DNA of 64,000 bases from Herbaspirillum rhizosphaerae (GTDB lineage Bacteria; Pseudomonadota; Gammaproteobacteria; Burkholderiales; Burkholderiaceae_D), in assembly GCF_001189965.1 (NCBI RefSeq), contig NZ_LFLU01000006.1, forward strand, positions 1 to 64,000. The letters run 5' to 3'. The position numbers and the translations under genes were made by a program. Numbering within the stretch: the stretch's first letter is position 1; each line of letters begins with the position of its first letter. The notes beneath the pieces were generated by a model that worked only from the letters and a program-made list of their open reading frames with translations, ran no database searches and was not told the origin of the DNA. Positions 1-10,172 of this stretch are shown here, one piece after another.

Positions 1-527
1 ACGGCGGCAATGGCAATGACACCATATATGGCGAGTATGGCAATGATGTCCTTCAAGGCCAGGATGGAGATGACCGCTTAAACGGCGAGGCGGGTAATGA
101 CATTCTGGATGGCGGCGCTGGCGACGATACGCTTGAGGGCGGCACAGGAAATGACACTTATTTGTTTGGCAAGGGCTCAAACAGCGATGCCATCAACAAC
201 TACGATTTCACTGGAACAGAAAATGATCGTGTTGCAATTGGGACCGGCGTGTCAGAGAACCAAATTTGGCTGCAACGTACCGGCAACGATCTCCAACTGA
301 CTCTTATCGAAACAAACGACAAGTTGACGCTCCGCAACTGGTACAGTGGGTCTGCCTACCATGTAGACGGGTTCGATCTTGGCAACGGCAAGCATCTTCT
401 GGAAAGTCAGGTTGATACTCTTGTCTCTGCAATGGCTGCCTTCGCACCGCCGGCCGCTGGCCAAACTACCCTCCCGGCAAACTACCAAACGGCCCTGAAT
501 CCGGTGATTGCCGTAAACTGGAAGTAA
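1..527 (+). CDS. RTX (haemolysin-type Ca2+-binding repeat) protein, C-terminal fragment
   Basis: The reading frame is open from the left edge (first full codon at base 3), so only the last ~174 residues are present. The first ~50 residues are glycine-aspartate nonapeptide repeats of the GGxGxDxxx type (GGNGND, GEAGND, GGAGDD, GGTGND), which form Ca2+-binding beta-rolls outside the cell. A YLFGKGS...D segment and a beta-rich region ending at DNWY-like sequence follow, as in the domain that closes many large RTX exoproteins. The uncleaved C-terminal ~60 residues would carry the type I secretion signal. HlyB- and HlyD-like genes follow directly, so this is very likely their substrate. Size and activity (toxin, adhesin or enzyme) cannot be judged because the N-terminal part lies outside the window. 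Confidence 0.85.
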   Translation, partial: GGNGNDTIYGEYGNDVLQGQDGDDRLNGEAGNDILDGGAGDDTLEGGTGNDTYLFGKGSNSDAINNYDFTGTENDRVAIGTGVSENQIWLQRTGNDLQLTLIETNDKLTLRNWYSGSAYHVDGFDLGNGKHLLESQVDTLVSAMAAFAPPAAGQTTLPANYQTALNPVIAVNWK

Positions 528-621
528 GCCACCGTGCTGAGGCTGCAGCTTTGCCCCTTCTACAACCTGCGCTTCTGCTATGGACTTTGGGGTGGTATGC
601 GAATGAATAGAATAGTATTTA

Positions 622-2829
622 ATGACGCACGAACCCTATGACGACCTATCCTATAAAGGGTTGATGATCATCGACTCAATAGCAGAACCGCCCCTCACCC
701 CGCCCCCACAGGCCAAGATCGACACTGGGCTAGCCTGTTTAGTCCTAATTGCACGTCTGCATGGCGTGGCCGCCGATGCGGATCAACTTGCACATGAGTC
801 AGCAGTAACTGATGGCGGTATGAATACTACTGACCTGCTTCTCGCCGCTAAGCGCTTGGAACTTCACGCCAAAGCTCTTAAGGTGGATGTAACTCGGCTG
901 GCAAAGACGCCACTTCCCGCCGTAGCCGTTGGACATTGCGATGACGGATCGCCCGACTTCTTCATTGTGGCGCGCGCGAATGGCGACCGAGTCCTGATTC
1001 AATCCCCCGCAGTTGGCCGTCCCGAAACGTTGTCGTTGGCCGAACTGCAAGCCCGCTGGAAGGGCGAGCTGATCTTGTTCACCTACCGCGCTTCAGTAGC
1101 AGGTGATCTGACTAAATTCGATTTTACGTGGTTCATCCCTGCCATTATCAAGTACCGCAAGCTGCTGCTGGAAGTCTTGCTGGTCAGCTTCGTGTTGCAG
1201 TTTTTTTCCCTCATCACACCGCTCTTCTTTCAGGTAGTGATGGACAAAGTGTTGGTGCATCGTGGTTTCACCACGCTGGATGTTATCGGCGCGGGACTAA
1301 CAGTGGTAGTGCTGTTCGAGGTTTCGCTTACCGCCTTGCGCAGCTTTGTGTTCGCACACACCACCAGTCGCATCGATGTGGAGCTGGGCGCAAGGTTGTT
1401 CCGACACTTATTGACTTTGCCGCTAGCGTATTTTCAAGCGCGAAGAGTCGGCGATTCCGTGGCACGGGTACGTGAGCTGGAAAACATCCGATCCTTCTTG
1501 ACCGGCAACGCTATCACCCTGGTACTGGACTTGTTGTTTTCAGCAGTGTTCATTGCCGTGATGCTGCACTATAGCGGCTGGTTAACCTTGATCGTGGCGA
1601 TCTCGCTACCATGTTATGTAATCCTTTCGACCTTACTCACACCACTCCTGCGCGCACGTTTACACGAGAAGTTCAATCGCGGAGCTGAGAACCAAGCCTT
1701 TCTGGTAGAAACCATCAGCGGCATCGACACTGTCAAGGCGATGGCGGTAGAGCCACACTGGACGCGCAAATGGGATAACCAATTAGCCGCTTATGTGTCG
1801 TCGAGCTTCAAAGCCGCCATGGCTGGCACTTTTGCCAACAGTGGCGTGACCTTGATCTCAAAACTAGTAACAGTTGCCACCATGTACTTGGGCGCAAGAC
1901 TAGTAATCGACAATCAGCTTACCGTCGGCCAATTGATTGCCTTCAACATGCTGGCAGGTCAGGTAGCGCAGCCGGTGATGCGGTTGGCGCAGTTATGGAC
2001 GGATTTTCAACAAACAGGCATTTCGATACAACGCTTGGGCGACATTCTGAATACACGTACCGAGATGGCAAGCAACAAGAGTACGTTACCAGCACTGACT
2101 GGGTGTATCACGCTCGACGAAGTAGTGTTTCGCTATCGTCCTGACGGCCCCGAAGTACTCAAGAGCGTGTCAGTGGCCATCGCTGCGGGTGAAGTGATCG
2201 GAATCGTTGGACGTTCCGGTTCGGGTAAGAGCACTTTGACCAAGCTGGTGCAGCGCCTGTATGTGCCCGAGCGTGGCCGAGTGCTGGTAGACGGCATGGA
2301 CTTGGCACTGGTCGATTCAACGTCACTGCGCCGCCAGATTGGCGTGGTGCTGCAAGAAAACGTATTGTTCGCGCGCAGCATCCGCGACAACATCGCCCTG
2401 GCCGACCCGGGTGCACCGCTGGAGACGGTGATCCAGGTAGCTAAACTCGCCGGAGCACATGAGTTCATTCTGGAGCTGCCCGAAGCTTACGATACGTTGG
2501 TCGGCGAACATGGCTCCACGCTCTCGGGTGGGCAACGCCAACGCATTGCGATTGCCCGAGCTCTAATGACCAACCCACGAGTGCTGATTTTTGACGAAGC
2601 CACCAGCGCGCTGGACTACGAAAGCGAGCGCATTATCCAAGACAACATGAAGGCTATCTGTAAAGATCGCACGGTAATCATCATCGCGCATCGACTGTCA
2701 GCGGTACGGGATTCCAATCGCATCATTGTGATGGAGCGTGGTCAGATTGTAGAGATAGGAACGCATGCCGAGTTACTTCTTCACGCAGCTGGTCATTACT
2801 CACGATTGCACCGCCTTCAACAAGGCTGA
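622..2829 (+). CDS. Type I secretion ABC transporter, HlyB family
   Basis: A 735-residue inner-membrane exporter ATPase, close to E. coli HlyB in length and in long stretches (FDFTWFIPAIIKYRK, TPLFFQVVMDKVLVHRGF). Domains in order: C39-like N-terminal domain (~30-150), six-helix ABC transmembrane domain (~165-440), nucleotide-binding domain (~490-730) with Walker A GRSGSGKST, signature LSGGQ and Walker B VLIFDEATSALD. The catalytic Cys of true C39 peptidases (DCG) is replaced by Thr35 (KIDTGLAC). It should therefore bind, not cleave, its substrate, as in the HlyB class that exports RTX proteins. It starts 94 bp after the RTX gene and is 5 bp from the HlyD-like gene, so the three are probably one operon. 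The base composition is more A/T-rich than the rest of the window, suggesting transfer. Confidence 0.93.
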   Translation: MTHEPYDDLSYKGLMIIDSIAEPPLTPPPQAKIDTGLACLVLIARLHGVAADADQLAHESAVTDGGMNTTDLLLAAKRLELHAKALKVDVTRLAKTPLPAVAVGHCDDGSPDFFIVARANGDRVLIQSPAVGRPETLSLAELQARWKGELILFTYRASVAGDLTKFDFTWFIPAIIKYRKLLLEVLLVSFVLQFFSLITPLFFQVVMDKVLVHRGFTTLDVIGAGLTVVVLFEVSLTALRSFVFAHTTSRIDVELGARLFRHLLTLPLAYFQARRVGDSVARVRELENIRSFLTGNAITLVLDLLFSAVFIAVMLHYSGWLTLIVAISLPCYVILSTLLTPLLRARLHEKFNRGAENQAFLVETISGIDTVKAMAVEPHWTRKWDNQLAAYVSSSFKAAMAGTFANSGVTLISKLVTVATMYLGARLVIDNQLTVGQLIAFNMLAGQVAQPVMRLAQLWTDFQQTGISIQRLGDILNTRTEMASNKSTLPALTGCITLDEVVFRYRPDGPEVLKSVSVAIAAGEVIGIVGRSGSGKSTLTKLVQRLYVPERGRVLVDGMDLALVDSTSLRRQIGVVLQENVLFARSIRDNIALADPGAPLETVIQVAKLAGAHEFILELPEAYDTLVGEHGSTLSGGQRQRIAIARALMTNPRVLIFDEATSALDYESERIIQDNMKAICKDRTVIIIAHRLSAVRDSNRIIVMERGQIVEIGTHAELLLHAAGHYSRLHRLQQG

Positions 2830-2834
2830 ACTCG

Positions 2835-4274
2835 ATGCCTATTAACTTTGCTACGTCCCCGCGATTACAAGCCTTTACCGATTTGCTCAAACGCTACAGT
2901 GCTGCGTTGAGCAATGCTTGGCGACACCGCTCCGATATGCAACCTGTCGAGCGGCTTGCTCACGAGGCGCAGTTTTTGCCAGCGGCATTATCTCTGCAAG
3001 AAACACCGGTATCGGCCGCGCCGCATGCCGCAATATGGATGCTGATTGGCTTCGCTTTCCTGGCTTTGCTCTGGGCAAGTTTCGGCTATATCGATGTTGT
3101 TGCCACAGCGCAGGGTAAGGTGGTGCCGAACGACCGCACCAAGACTATCCAGCCCTTTGAGATCTCCACTATCAAGGCGATCCATGTCACGGATGGGCAG
3201 CAGGTCAAAGTCGGCGATGCTCTGATCGAACTGGATGCTACCATCGCACAAGCCGACCTAGATCGGATACAGAGCGATTTGGGCGTAGCCCGGCTGCAAG
3301 TCGAACGCGAGCAAGCCATGCTGACCGCGCTAGACAACGGCCATACCCTGAAGCTCGAACGCCCTGCCGAAGTTGATGATGCCAAGTTCAACGAAGCGCA
3401 ACGCTTGCTAGCGAGTCAGCTGGCCGAGTTCAACGCAAAGCAAAGTCGGATCGAGGCTGAAACCACAAAACGCGAGGCCGAGTTGCGCTCGACCCAAGAA
3501 TTGGTACGCAAGCTGGAGCAGACCGTGCCGATTGCCAAGCAACGGGCACAAGACTTCAAAAATCTGCTCGATCAGAATTTTGTGTCTAAACATGGATATC
3601 TGGAGCGCGAACAAACTCGAATTGAGCAAGAAGCCGATCTGGCCAATCTGCGCAGCCGACTCAAGGAGATAGAAGCAGCTCTGCGCGAGGCCCGTGGTCA
3701 GCGCGCTGAACTGATGGCCGAAACCCGACGTGTCAGCCTGGATAGCATCACCGATGGACAACAAAAGGTTACGGCACTAGAACAGGACTTACTCAAGGCT
3801 GATTCACGCAGCAAGCTAATGAAGCTAACGTCACCAGTGAATGGCACTGTACAACAGTTGGTAGTTCATACGGTCGGAGGAGTGGTGACGCCCGCCCAGC
3901 CAGTAATGGTGATCGTACCACGCGACACCCCCTTAGAGATCGAAGCCTTCCTGGAGAACAAAGACATCGGTTTCGTTAAACCAAACCAGGATGCCGAAAT
4001 CAAGATCGAAACCTTCCAATATACCAAGTACGGTACCATCCATGCCAAGGTGATGTCGATATCTCATGACGCGATCAACGATGAAAAGCGAGGTCTGATT
4101 TACTCGACCCGAGTCAAAATGGACAAAGCTAGCATCAACGTAAACGGCACCTCAGTATCCTTGAGTCCCGGTATGGCCGTATCGGTAGAAATCAAAACAA
4201 GCAAGAGGCGAGTGATCGAATATTTCCTATCGCCGCTGTTGCAGCATACAAGCGAGAGTTTGCGGGAGCGTTGA
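2835..4274 (+). CDS. Type I secretion periplasmic adaptor (membrane fusion protein), HlyD family
   Basis: A 479-residue adaptor linking the ABC exporter to an outer-membrane channel. There is a cytoplasmic N-terminus, one membrane helix at about residues 67-86 (IWMLIGFAFLALLW), a split lipoyl/barrel-sandwich domain, and a long coiled-coil hairpin at ~130-320 rich in Glu, Gln, Arg and Leu heptads. A C-terminal beta-barrel includes the family motif PVNGTVQQL and the VMSISHDA...RGLIY segment typical of HlyD. It begins 5 bp after the HlyB-like stop. No TolC-type gene follows, so the outer-membrane channel must be encoded elsewhere. No clear terminator was found in the 156 bp before the convergent formaldehyde genes. 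Confidence 0.92.
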   Translation: MPINFATSPRLQAFTDLLKRYSAALSNAWRHRSDMQPVERLAHEAQFLPAALSLQETPVSAAPHAAIWMLIGFAFLALLWASFGYIDVVATAQGKVVPNDRTKTIQPFEISTIKAIHVTDGQQVKVGDALIELDATIAQADLDRIQSDLGVARLQVEREQAMLTALDNGHTLKLERPAEVDDAKFNEAQRLLASQLAEFNAKQSRIEAETTKREAELRSTQELVRKLEQTVPIAKQRAQDFKNLLDQNFVSKHGYLEREQTRIEQEADLANLRSRLKEIEAALREARGQRAELMAETRRVSLDSITDGQQKVTALEQDLLKADSRSKLMKLTSPVNGTVQQLVVHTVGGVVTPAQPVMVIVPRDTPLEIEAFLENKDIGFVKPNQDAEIKIETFQYTKYGTIHAKVMSISHDAINDEKRGLIYSTRVKMDKASINVNGTSVSLSPGMAVSVEIKTSKRRVIEYFLSPLLQHTSESLRER

Positions 4275-4430
4275 ACCGTGAGAGGCGCGCAGGCATTCGC
4301 AACTGCCCGTTTGATTCTGTGTTTCATCACTAACGCACTATTCAACGATCTTCCGGCACTATCAAAAACTCGCCCAAAACTTGGGGGTTAGCACGAGCTT
4401 TCGACTCTATGCGAATTAGGTAGTCTGTTG

Positions 4431-5282
4431 CTATCCATGCAAAAAAATGCGGTGATGAAACCGCAAGTGATCTTCCATGAACGTCGAGATGAAGTAATAA
4501 CCGTGGTCATAGCCTTCATGCCGGCGCAAGGTCAACGGCTGCTTCGCCTGGGCGCAGGCAGCTTCAAATGCCTGCGGCAACAACTGCTGCTCCAGGAATT
4601 TGTCGCTCAGCCCCTGATCGATCAGGATGCCCTGCGGAAATGGCGTCTGCAACTGCTGCATCAGCGCACTTGCATCGTATTGCAGCCACGCGGCCCGGTC
4701 GCTGCCGAGATAGTTGCTGAAAGCCTTTTGCCCCCACGGACATTGCGACGGCGCAGCGATCGGCGCAAAGGCCGACACTGAACGATAAACATCGCGATGG
4801 CGCAAGGCTAGCGTCAAGGCGCCGTGTCCGCCCATTGAATGGCCGAAGATGCCGACCCGGTCCGCATTTGCAGGAAACTCCGCCAGCACCAATTGCAGCA
4901 ACTCTTGCGCAACATACGAACCCATGCGGTAATGCTTGCGCCACGGTTCCTGCGTGGCATCCAGATAGAAACCGGCTCCCACGCCGAAATCCCATGCATC
5001 GTTTTCGCCTGGGATATTCGCGCCGCGCGGGCTGGTGTCCGACGCCACCAGCATCACGCCGAGTTCGGCCGCGATACGCTGCGCGCCACCCTTGATCATG
5101 AAGGTTTCTTCGGTACAGGTCAGGCCGGCCAGATAAAACAAGACGGGCACCGGCCCTTGTTTTGCCTGCGGCGGCACAAACACCGAGAAGCGCATCGGCA
5201 GGCCGATCTCTTGCGATTCATGCTTGTAAAAACCCTGCACGCCGCCGAAGCAGCCGTGCTCGCTCAACAGTTCCAGCGCCAT
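4431..5282 (-). CDS. fghA: S-formylglutathione hydrolase
   Basis: A 283-residue cytosolic serine hydrolase that cleaves S-formylglutathione to formate and glutathione, the second step of glutathione-dependent formaldehyde oxidation. The nucleophile elbow GHSMGGHGA is in the middle of the protein, and the late HEGYDHGYYF segment carries the catalytic His. Length and the N-terminal CFGGVQGFYKHES pattern fit the esterase-D/FGH family. It begins 1 bp after the alcohol dehydrogenase stop on the same strand, so the two are co-transcribed and cover successive reactions. Confidence 0.95.
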   Translation of the reverse strand: MALELLSEHGCFGGVQGFYKHESQEIGLPMRFSVFVPPQAKQGPVPVLFYLAGLTCTEETFMIKGGAQRIAAELGVMLVASDTSPRGANIPGENDAWDFGVGAGFYLDATQEPWRKHYRMGSYVAQELLQLVLAEFPANADRVGIFGHSMGGHGALTLALRHRDVYRSVSAFAPIAAPSQCPWGQKAFSNYLGSDRAAWLQYDASALMQQLQTPFPQGILIDQGLSDKFLEQQLLPQAFEAACAQAKQPLTLRRHEGYDHGYYFISTFMEDHLRFHHRIFLHG

Positions 5283-5283
5283 C

Positions 5284-6390
<1,107 letters not shown>

Positions 6391-6828
6391 TTCTGTCCTT
6401 TGATCTGTTGATGGAAAATTACCGAGATTGTGTATGCATGCCTGCGTCCGAAACTACCCGTCTTTCGCGCCTGGATTCAGCCGGGCTGCGCGGTCAACTG
6501 GTCGGACCTGTAGCGACAGCTGCTTGAAGGCCCGTATTATCGCATTGCCGCCAAGAATTGACAGGCGCAAAAGAGAAACACTCTCATCCGCAGCGTGAAT
6601 CCGGTTGTGGACAGAAACGAACTTTCCCGCCGCGAATGGAATCCTAATTGTTAGATGGATGACAAAGATCATTGCATACGGTATGGTTGAACCATAGCGA
6701 GCAATTCATAGAAGAAACAAAATTTGTGACGGATTTGCAAGCGCCCCCTCGCAAGGCAAAAAAAACAGCGCGCAGGGATCGGATGTTCTGAATGGTTGGC
6801 CGACGCAACAAAATTTAATACTCGCCAC
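6391..6828. promoter_or_regulatory. Divergent intergenic region between frmA and the GGDEF/EAL gene
   Basis: About 440 bp without a convincing gene. It must hold the promoter of the frmA-fghA operon (minus strand) and that of the cyclic-di-GMP gene (plus strand). The right half is A/T-richer. I see no clear operator, riboswitch or repeat. A TTG at 6796 could extend the downstream gene by 11 residues but lacks a well-spaced ribosome site. Confidence 0.4.
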
Positions 6829-9800
6829 ATGGGAAAAGGGAAAAAGCCAGGAAGAGCAACCAGCACGCTGCGGACGTTGTTTTTCTTTGTCGCATTCGTT
6901 ATTGCTGTCATCAGTGCCCAGACATGGTGGGAAGTCCGGCAGGATCGTCAGTTAACCATCGACTCGGAAATAAACAGTTCGATGGTTGCCGTTCGCAGCG
7001 TCGAAGAACACGCTGAGAGGATACTTGTCGACGTCGATCGCATGCTGAACTCCGCGGCGATGTCGATCCAGATCGCCGACCAGCACATCCTCGAAGACGA
7101 CGTTGCCCTGTATCAATTGCTCGAGCATGAAAAGCAAATCCTGCCGCCCGTGCAGGCGCTGCGTTTCGTCGACCTGACCGGCGTCAGCCGCGCCAGCTCG
7201 ATGCGCGTGGGCGCCACCGAAATCGAACTCAGCGACCTGCAGCTGCGCCAGGTCGACGCCAATCCGGCCAAACCGGCCTACTTCGTCGGCCAACTGATCA
7301 AAAGCCCTGCCACCCAGGAACTGATCCTGCCGATCGCCCGCAATCTGTATATGCGCGGCCAGCATGTCGGCATGATCGTCGCTGAACTCAAGGTCAGCTA
7401 TTTCTTCGATTTCTACAAGCGCATCACCAATTATCGGGCGATCGTCTCATTGCGCAAGCTCGACGGTTCGCTGATGATCCGTTCGCCTTTCGAACCCACC
7501 TGGATCGACAAGAGCCTGCGCGACGCCAAGAGTATGATCAACATCCGCAACGGCGCCGACGAAGGCGCCTTCGCGGAACACTCCATACTGAGCGGCGAAT
7601 ACCTGCTCTTCACTTACAAGAAGATCCCCGATTCGGCGATGGTGGCGGTTTATTCGCGCCGCATGGACGACGTGCTGGCCCCATGGAAGAGCCGCACGCT
7701 CAACCGCATCCTGCTGTCGGTCGGCATCTGCGGCTTCATCATTCTGGCGCTGGTCGCTTTCCTGATCTATTACAACTACAAGCAAAAGCGCGACGACGCG
7801 CTGACCGAAAGCGAACACCGCTACCGGCAGCTTTACGACGAGGGCAACGACCCCATCGTCCTGATCAGCCAGGACATGCTGTACATCGACTGCAACGCCG
7901 CCGCCCTCAGGTTCTTCGGCGTGTCGGACAAGCAACGCATCATCGGCAAGAAAGTCGGCCTGTTCTCGCGCCAGAGCGCCCAGCAACTGCAACAACCGGA
8001 CATCACCGCGCTCATCGAGAAAGCCATCGCCGGCGAACCGCAACAGTTTGAATGGATCACCGTACGACGCCACAAAATCATTTATACCGACGTCACCATC
8101 AATCGCACCGAGCTCGACAAGGGCTACGCCATCTTCGCCATCCTGCGCGACATCAGCGCGCGCAAACGCGCCGAGCTGCTGCAAACGACGCAGAACCGCA
8201 TCCTGCATCTGGTCATGACCGATGCCGACCTGGAAGACATCCTCAAAGAGATCGTGCAATTCGCCGACTCGCAGATTCCGCAAAGCGTCTGTTCCATCCT
8301 GATGCTCAACGACGACTCCACGCACCTCGCCGCCATTTACACCTCGCGCCTGTCCGAGCGCACGCATGAAGGTTATCTCAGCATGCCGATTGCACGCGGC
8401 AATGGCGCCAGCAGCGAAGCGGTCATCACCCGCAAGCCGCACGTCGTGGGCGATATCCTGACCGACCCGACCATGGAGAACGCGCGCAAGTTCATCAACA
8501 CCGAAGAGTTTCCATCCTGCGGTTCCTGGCCCATCATCGGCAAGGAAGGCCAGGTCATGGGCGTGTTCTCGTCGCTGCTCAAGGAACACGGCCTGCCCAG
8601 CAGCGAATACCTGCACCTGGCCGGCGTCGTCGCCGATCTTGCCAGCGTCGCCATCGAAAGCCGCAAGGCCGAAGAACGCATCCGCCATCTGGCGCACTAC
8701 GACGAACTGACCGGCCTGCCCAACCGCTTCCTTTGCACGCAGCACATCAGCAATGCGATCGCGCATGCGGAACACCGCGACGGCCAGGTGGCCGTATTCC
8801 TGATGGACCTGGATCGTTTCAAGAACATCAACGACACCTTCGGCCACGAAACCGGCGAAGCCTTGCTGCGCGAAATCGCCATCCGCTTCCGCAATTGCCT
8901 GCGCGAACTCGACATCCTGGCCCGTGTCGGCGGCGATGAATTCATCGTCCTGATCGACGATTACGAAGATCCGCTGCAGCTCGGCGAGATCGCGCAAAAG
9001 CTTCTGATGGAAGCGCGCAAGCCCTTCGATATCAGCGGCCACGAATGCCAGCTCAGCACCAGTATCGGCATCGCCACTTACCCGACCGACGGCGGCAATG
9101 CCCAGACGCTGATCAAGCACGCCGACATCGCCATGTACCGTGCCAAGCACAAAGGCAAGGACGACTACCGCTTCTATTCGGATGAGGTCAACACCCATAC
9201 CATCGAACGCATCGCGCTCGAAACGGAATTGCGCCGCGCCATCGAACGCCAGGAATTCATCGTCCATTACCAGCCCAAGGTCGACCTCAAGAGCTCGCGC
9301 ATCGTCGGCGCCGAAGCGCTGGTGCGCTGGCAGCATCCGGTGCGCGGCCTGCTGCCGCCGGGCGAATTCATCGGATTGGCGGAAGAAGCCGGCCTGATCG
9401 ACCAAATCGGCTTGCAAGTGCTGGACCGCGCCTGTGCCGACATCGACCTGCTCAACAAATTGGGGTTGGCCTTCGGCCGCATCGCCATCAACCTGGCCGG
9501 CAGCCAGTTCAACGACGACAATCTGCTGGCCGACATCCAGCGCGTGGTGCAGGCGCGCGGCGTGTCGTCCTCCAGCCTCGAGTTCGAGATCACCGAAAGC
9601 ATGGTGATGCACAACCGCGAGCAAGCCATCGCCATCATGGACGGCATCCGCGCGCTGGGCTTCACGATTTCCATCGACGACTTCGGCACCGGCTATTCCT
9701 CCCTCGCCTACCTGAAACGCTTCCCGGTCGACAACGTCAAGATCGACCGCTCCTTCATCACCGACATCCCGCACGACGCCAACGGCAGCGCCATCGTGCA

Positions 9801-9987
9801 GGCCATCATCGCCATGGCGCACGCGCTCAATCTCAAGGTCGTCACCGAGGGCGTCGAAACCGAAGTGCAATTGCAGGCTTTACAAGTCTTCGGTTCGGAC
9901 GAATACCAGGGCTACTACTTCAGCCGGCCGATACCGCATGCGGCCTTCGTGCAGATGCTGCAACTGCACGCGCAACCGAAGATCTGA
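6829..9987 (+). CDS. Membrane-bound PAS-GAF-GGDEF-EAL cyclic-di-GMP enzyme
   Basis: A ~1052-residue sensor that makes and/or degrades c-di-GMP. There is a membrane helix at ~14-32, a ~250-residue periplasmic sensor that looks Cache-like, and a second helix at ~293-314. These are followed by PAS (~330-450), GAF (~460-610), GGDEF (~615-780) and EAL (~790-1045) domains. The cyclase motif is intact (GGDEF at ~701) and is preceded by an RxxD inhibitory site (RELD, five residues upstream). The phosphodiesterase domain has EALVRW, the DDFGTGYSS loop and KIDRSFI, so both halves look competent. The ATG at 6829 was preferred to an upstream TTG at 6796. It stands alone between divergent frmA and a binding-protein gene. 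Confidence 0.9.
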   Translation: MGKGKKPGRATSTLRTLFFFVAFVIAVISAQTWWEVRQDRQLTIDSEINSSMVAVRSVEEHAERILVDVDRMLNSAAMSIQIADQHILEDDVALYQLLEHEKQILPPVQALRFVDLTGVSRASSMRVGATEIELSDLQLRQVDANPAKPAYFVGQLIKSPATQELILPIARNLYMRGQHVGMIVAELKVSYFFDFYKRITNYRAIVSLRKLDGSLMIRSPFEPTWIDKSLRDAKSMINIRNGADEGAFAEHSILSGEYLLFTYKKIPDSAMVAVYSRRMDDVLAPWKSRTLNRILLSVGICGFIILALVAFLIYYNYKQKRDDALTESEHRYRQLYDEGNDPIVLISQDMLYIDCNAAALRFFGVSDKQRIIGKKVGLFSRQSAQQLQQPDITALIEKAIAGEPQQFEWITVRRHKIIYTDVTINRTELDKGYAIFAILRDISARKRAELLQTTQNRILHLVMTDADLEDILKEIVQFADSQIPQSVCSILMLNDDSTHLAAIYTSRLSERTHEGYLSMPIARGNGASSEAVITRKPHVVGDILTDPTMENARKFINTEEFPSCGSWPIIGKEGQVMGVFSSLLKEHGLPSSEYLHLAGVVADLASVAIESRKAEERIRHLAHYDELTGLPNRFLCTQHISNAIAHAEHRDGQVAVFLMDLDRFKNINDTFGHETGEALLREIAIRFRNCLRELDILARVGGDEFIVLIDDYEDPLQLGEIAQKLLMEARKPFDISGHECQLSTSIGIATYPTDGGNAQTLIKHADIAMYRAKHKGKDDYRFYSDEVNTHTIERIALETELRRAIERQEFIVHYQPKVDLKSSRIVGAEALVRWQHPVRGLLPPGEFIGLAEEAGLIDQIGLQVLDRACADIDLLNKLGLAFGRIAINLAGSQFNDDNLLADIQRVVQARGVSSSSLEFEITESMVMHNREQAIAIMDGIRALGFTISIDDFGTGYSSLAYLKRFPVDNVKIDRSFITDIPHDANGSAIVQAIIAMAHALNLKVVTEGVETEVQLQALQVFGSDEYQGYYFSRPIPHAAFVQMLQLHAQPKI

Positions 9988-10172
9988 TTTCAATCAGGCT
10001 TTCTGCGCTGGCGACGGCAGACTGGCCGCCTTCTGCATAAAACTCTTATTGCATGTACATTGCGAATGTTATGTATTCCTCGCATAAGCAAATAGGAATA
10101 TTGTTGCACCGGAATCAACAAGTACTCTTAGAATAAGCAGCCTGATTTACATCATTTTTACAGGGAGTTGTG

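Noticed and set aside
7447-9870. A very long open frame (807 codons) on the strand opposite the GGDEF/EAL gene
   Set aside because: It lies wholly inside a well-supported gene and has low-complexity Ala/Asp/Gly/Val composition with no recognisable domain. It arises from the strong third-position G/C bias of the sense gene.
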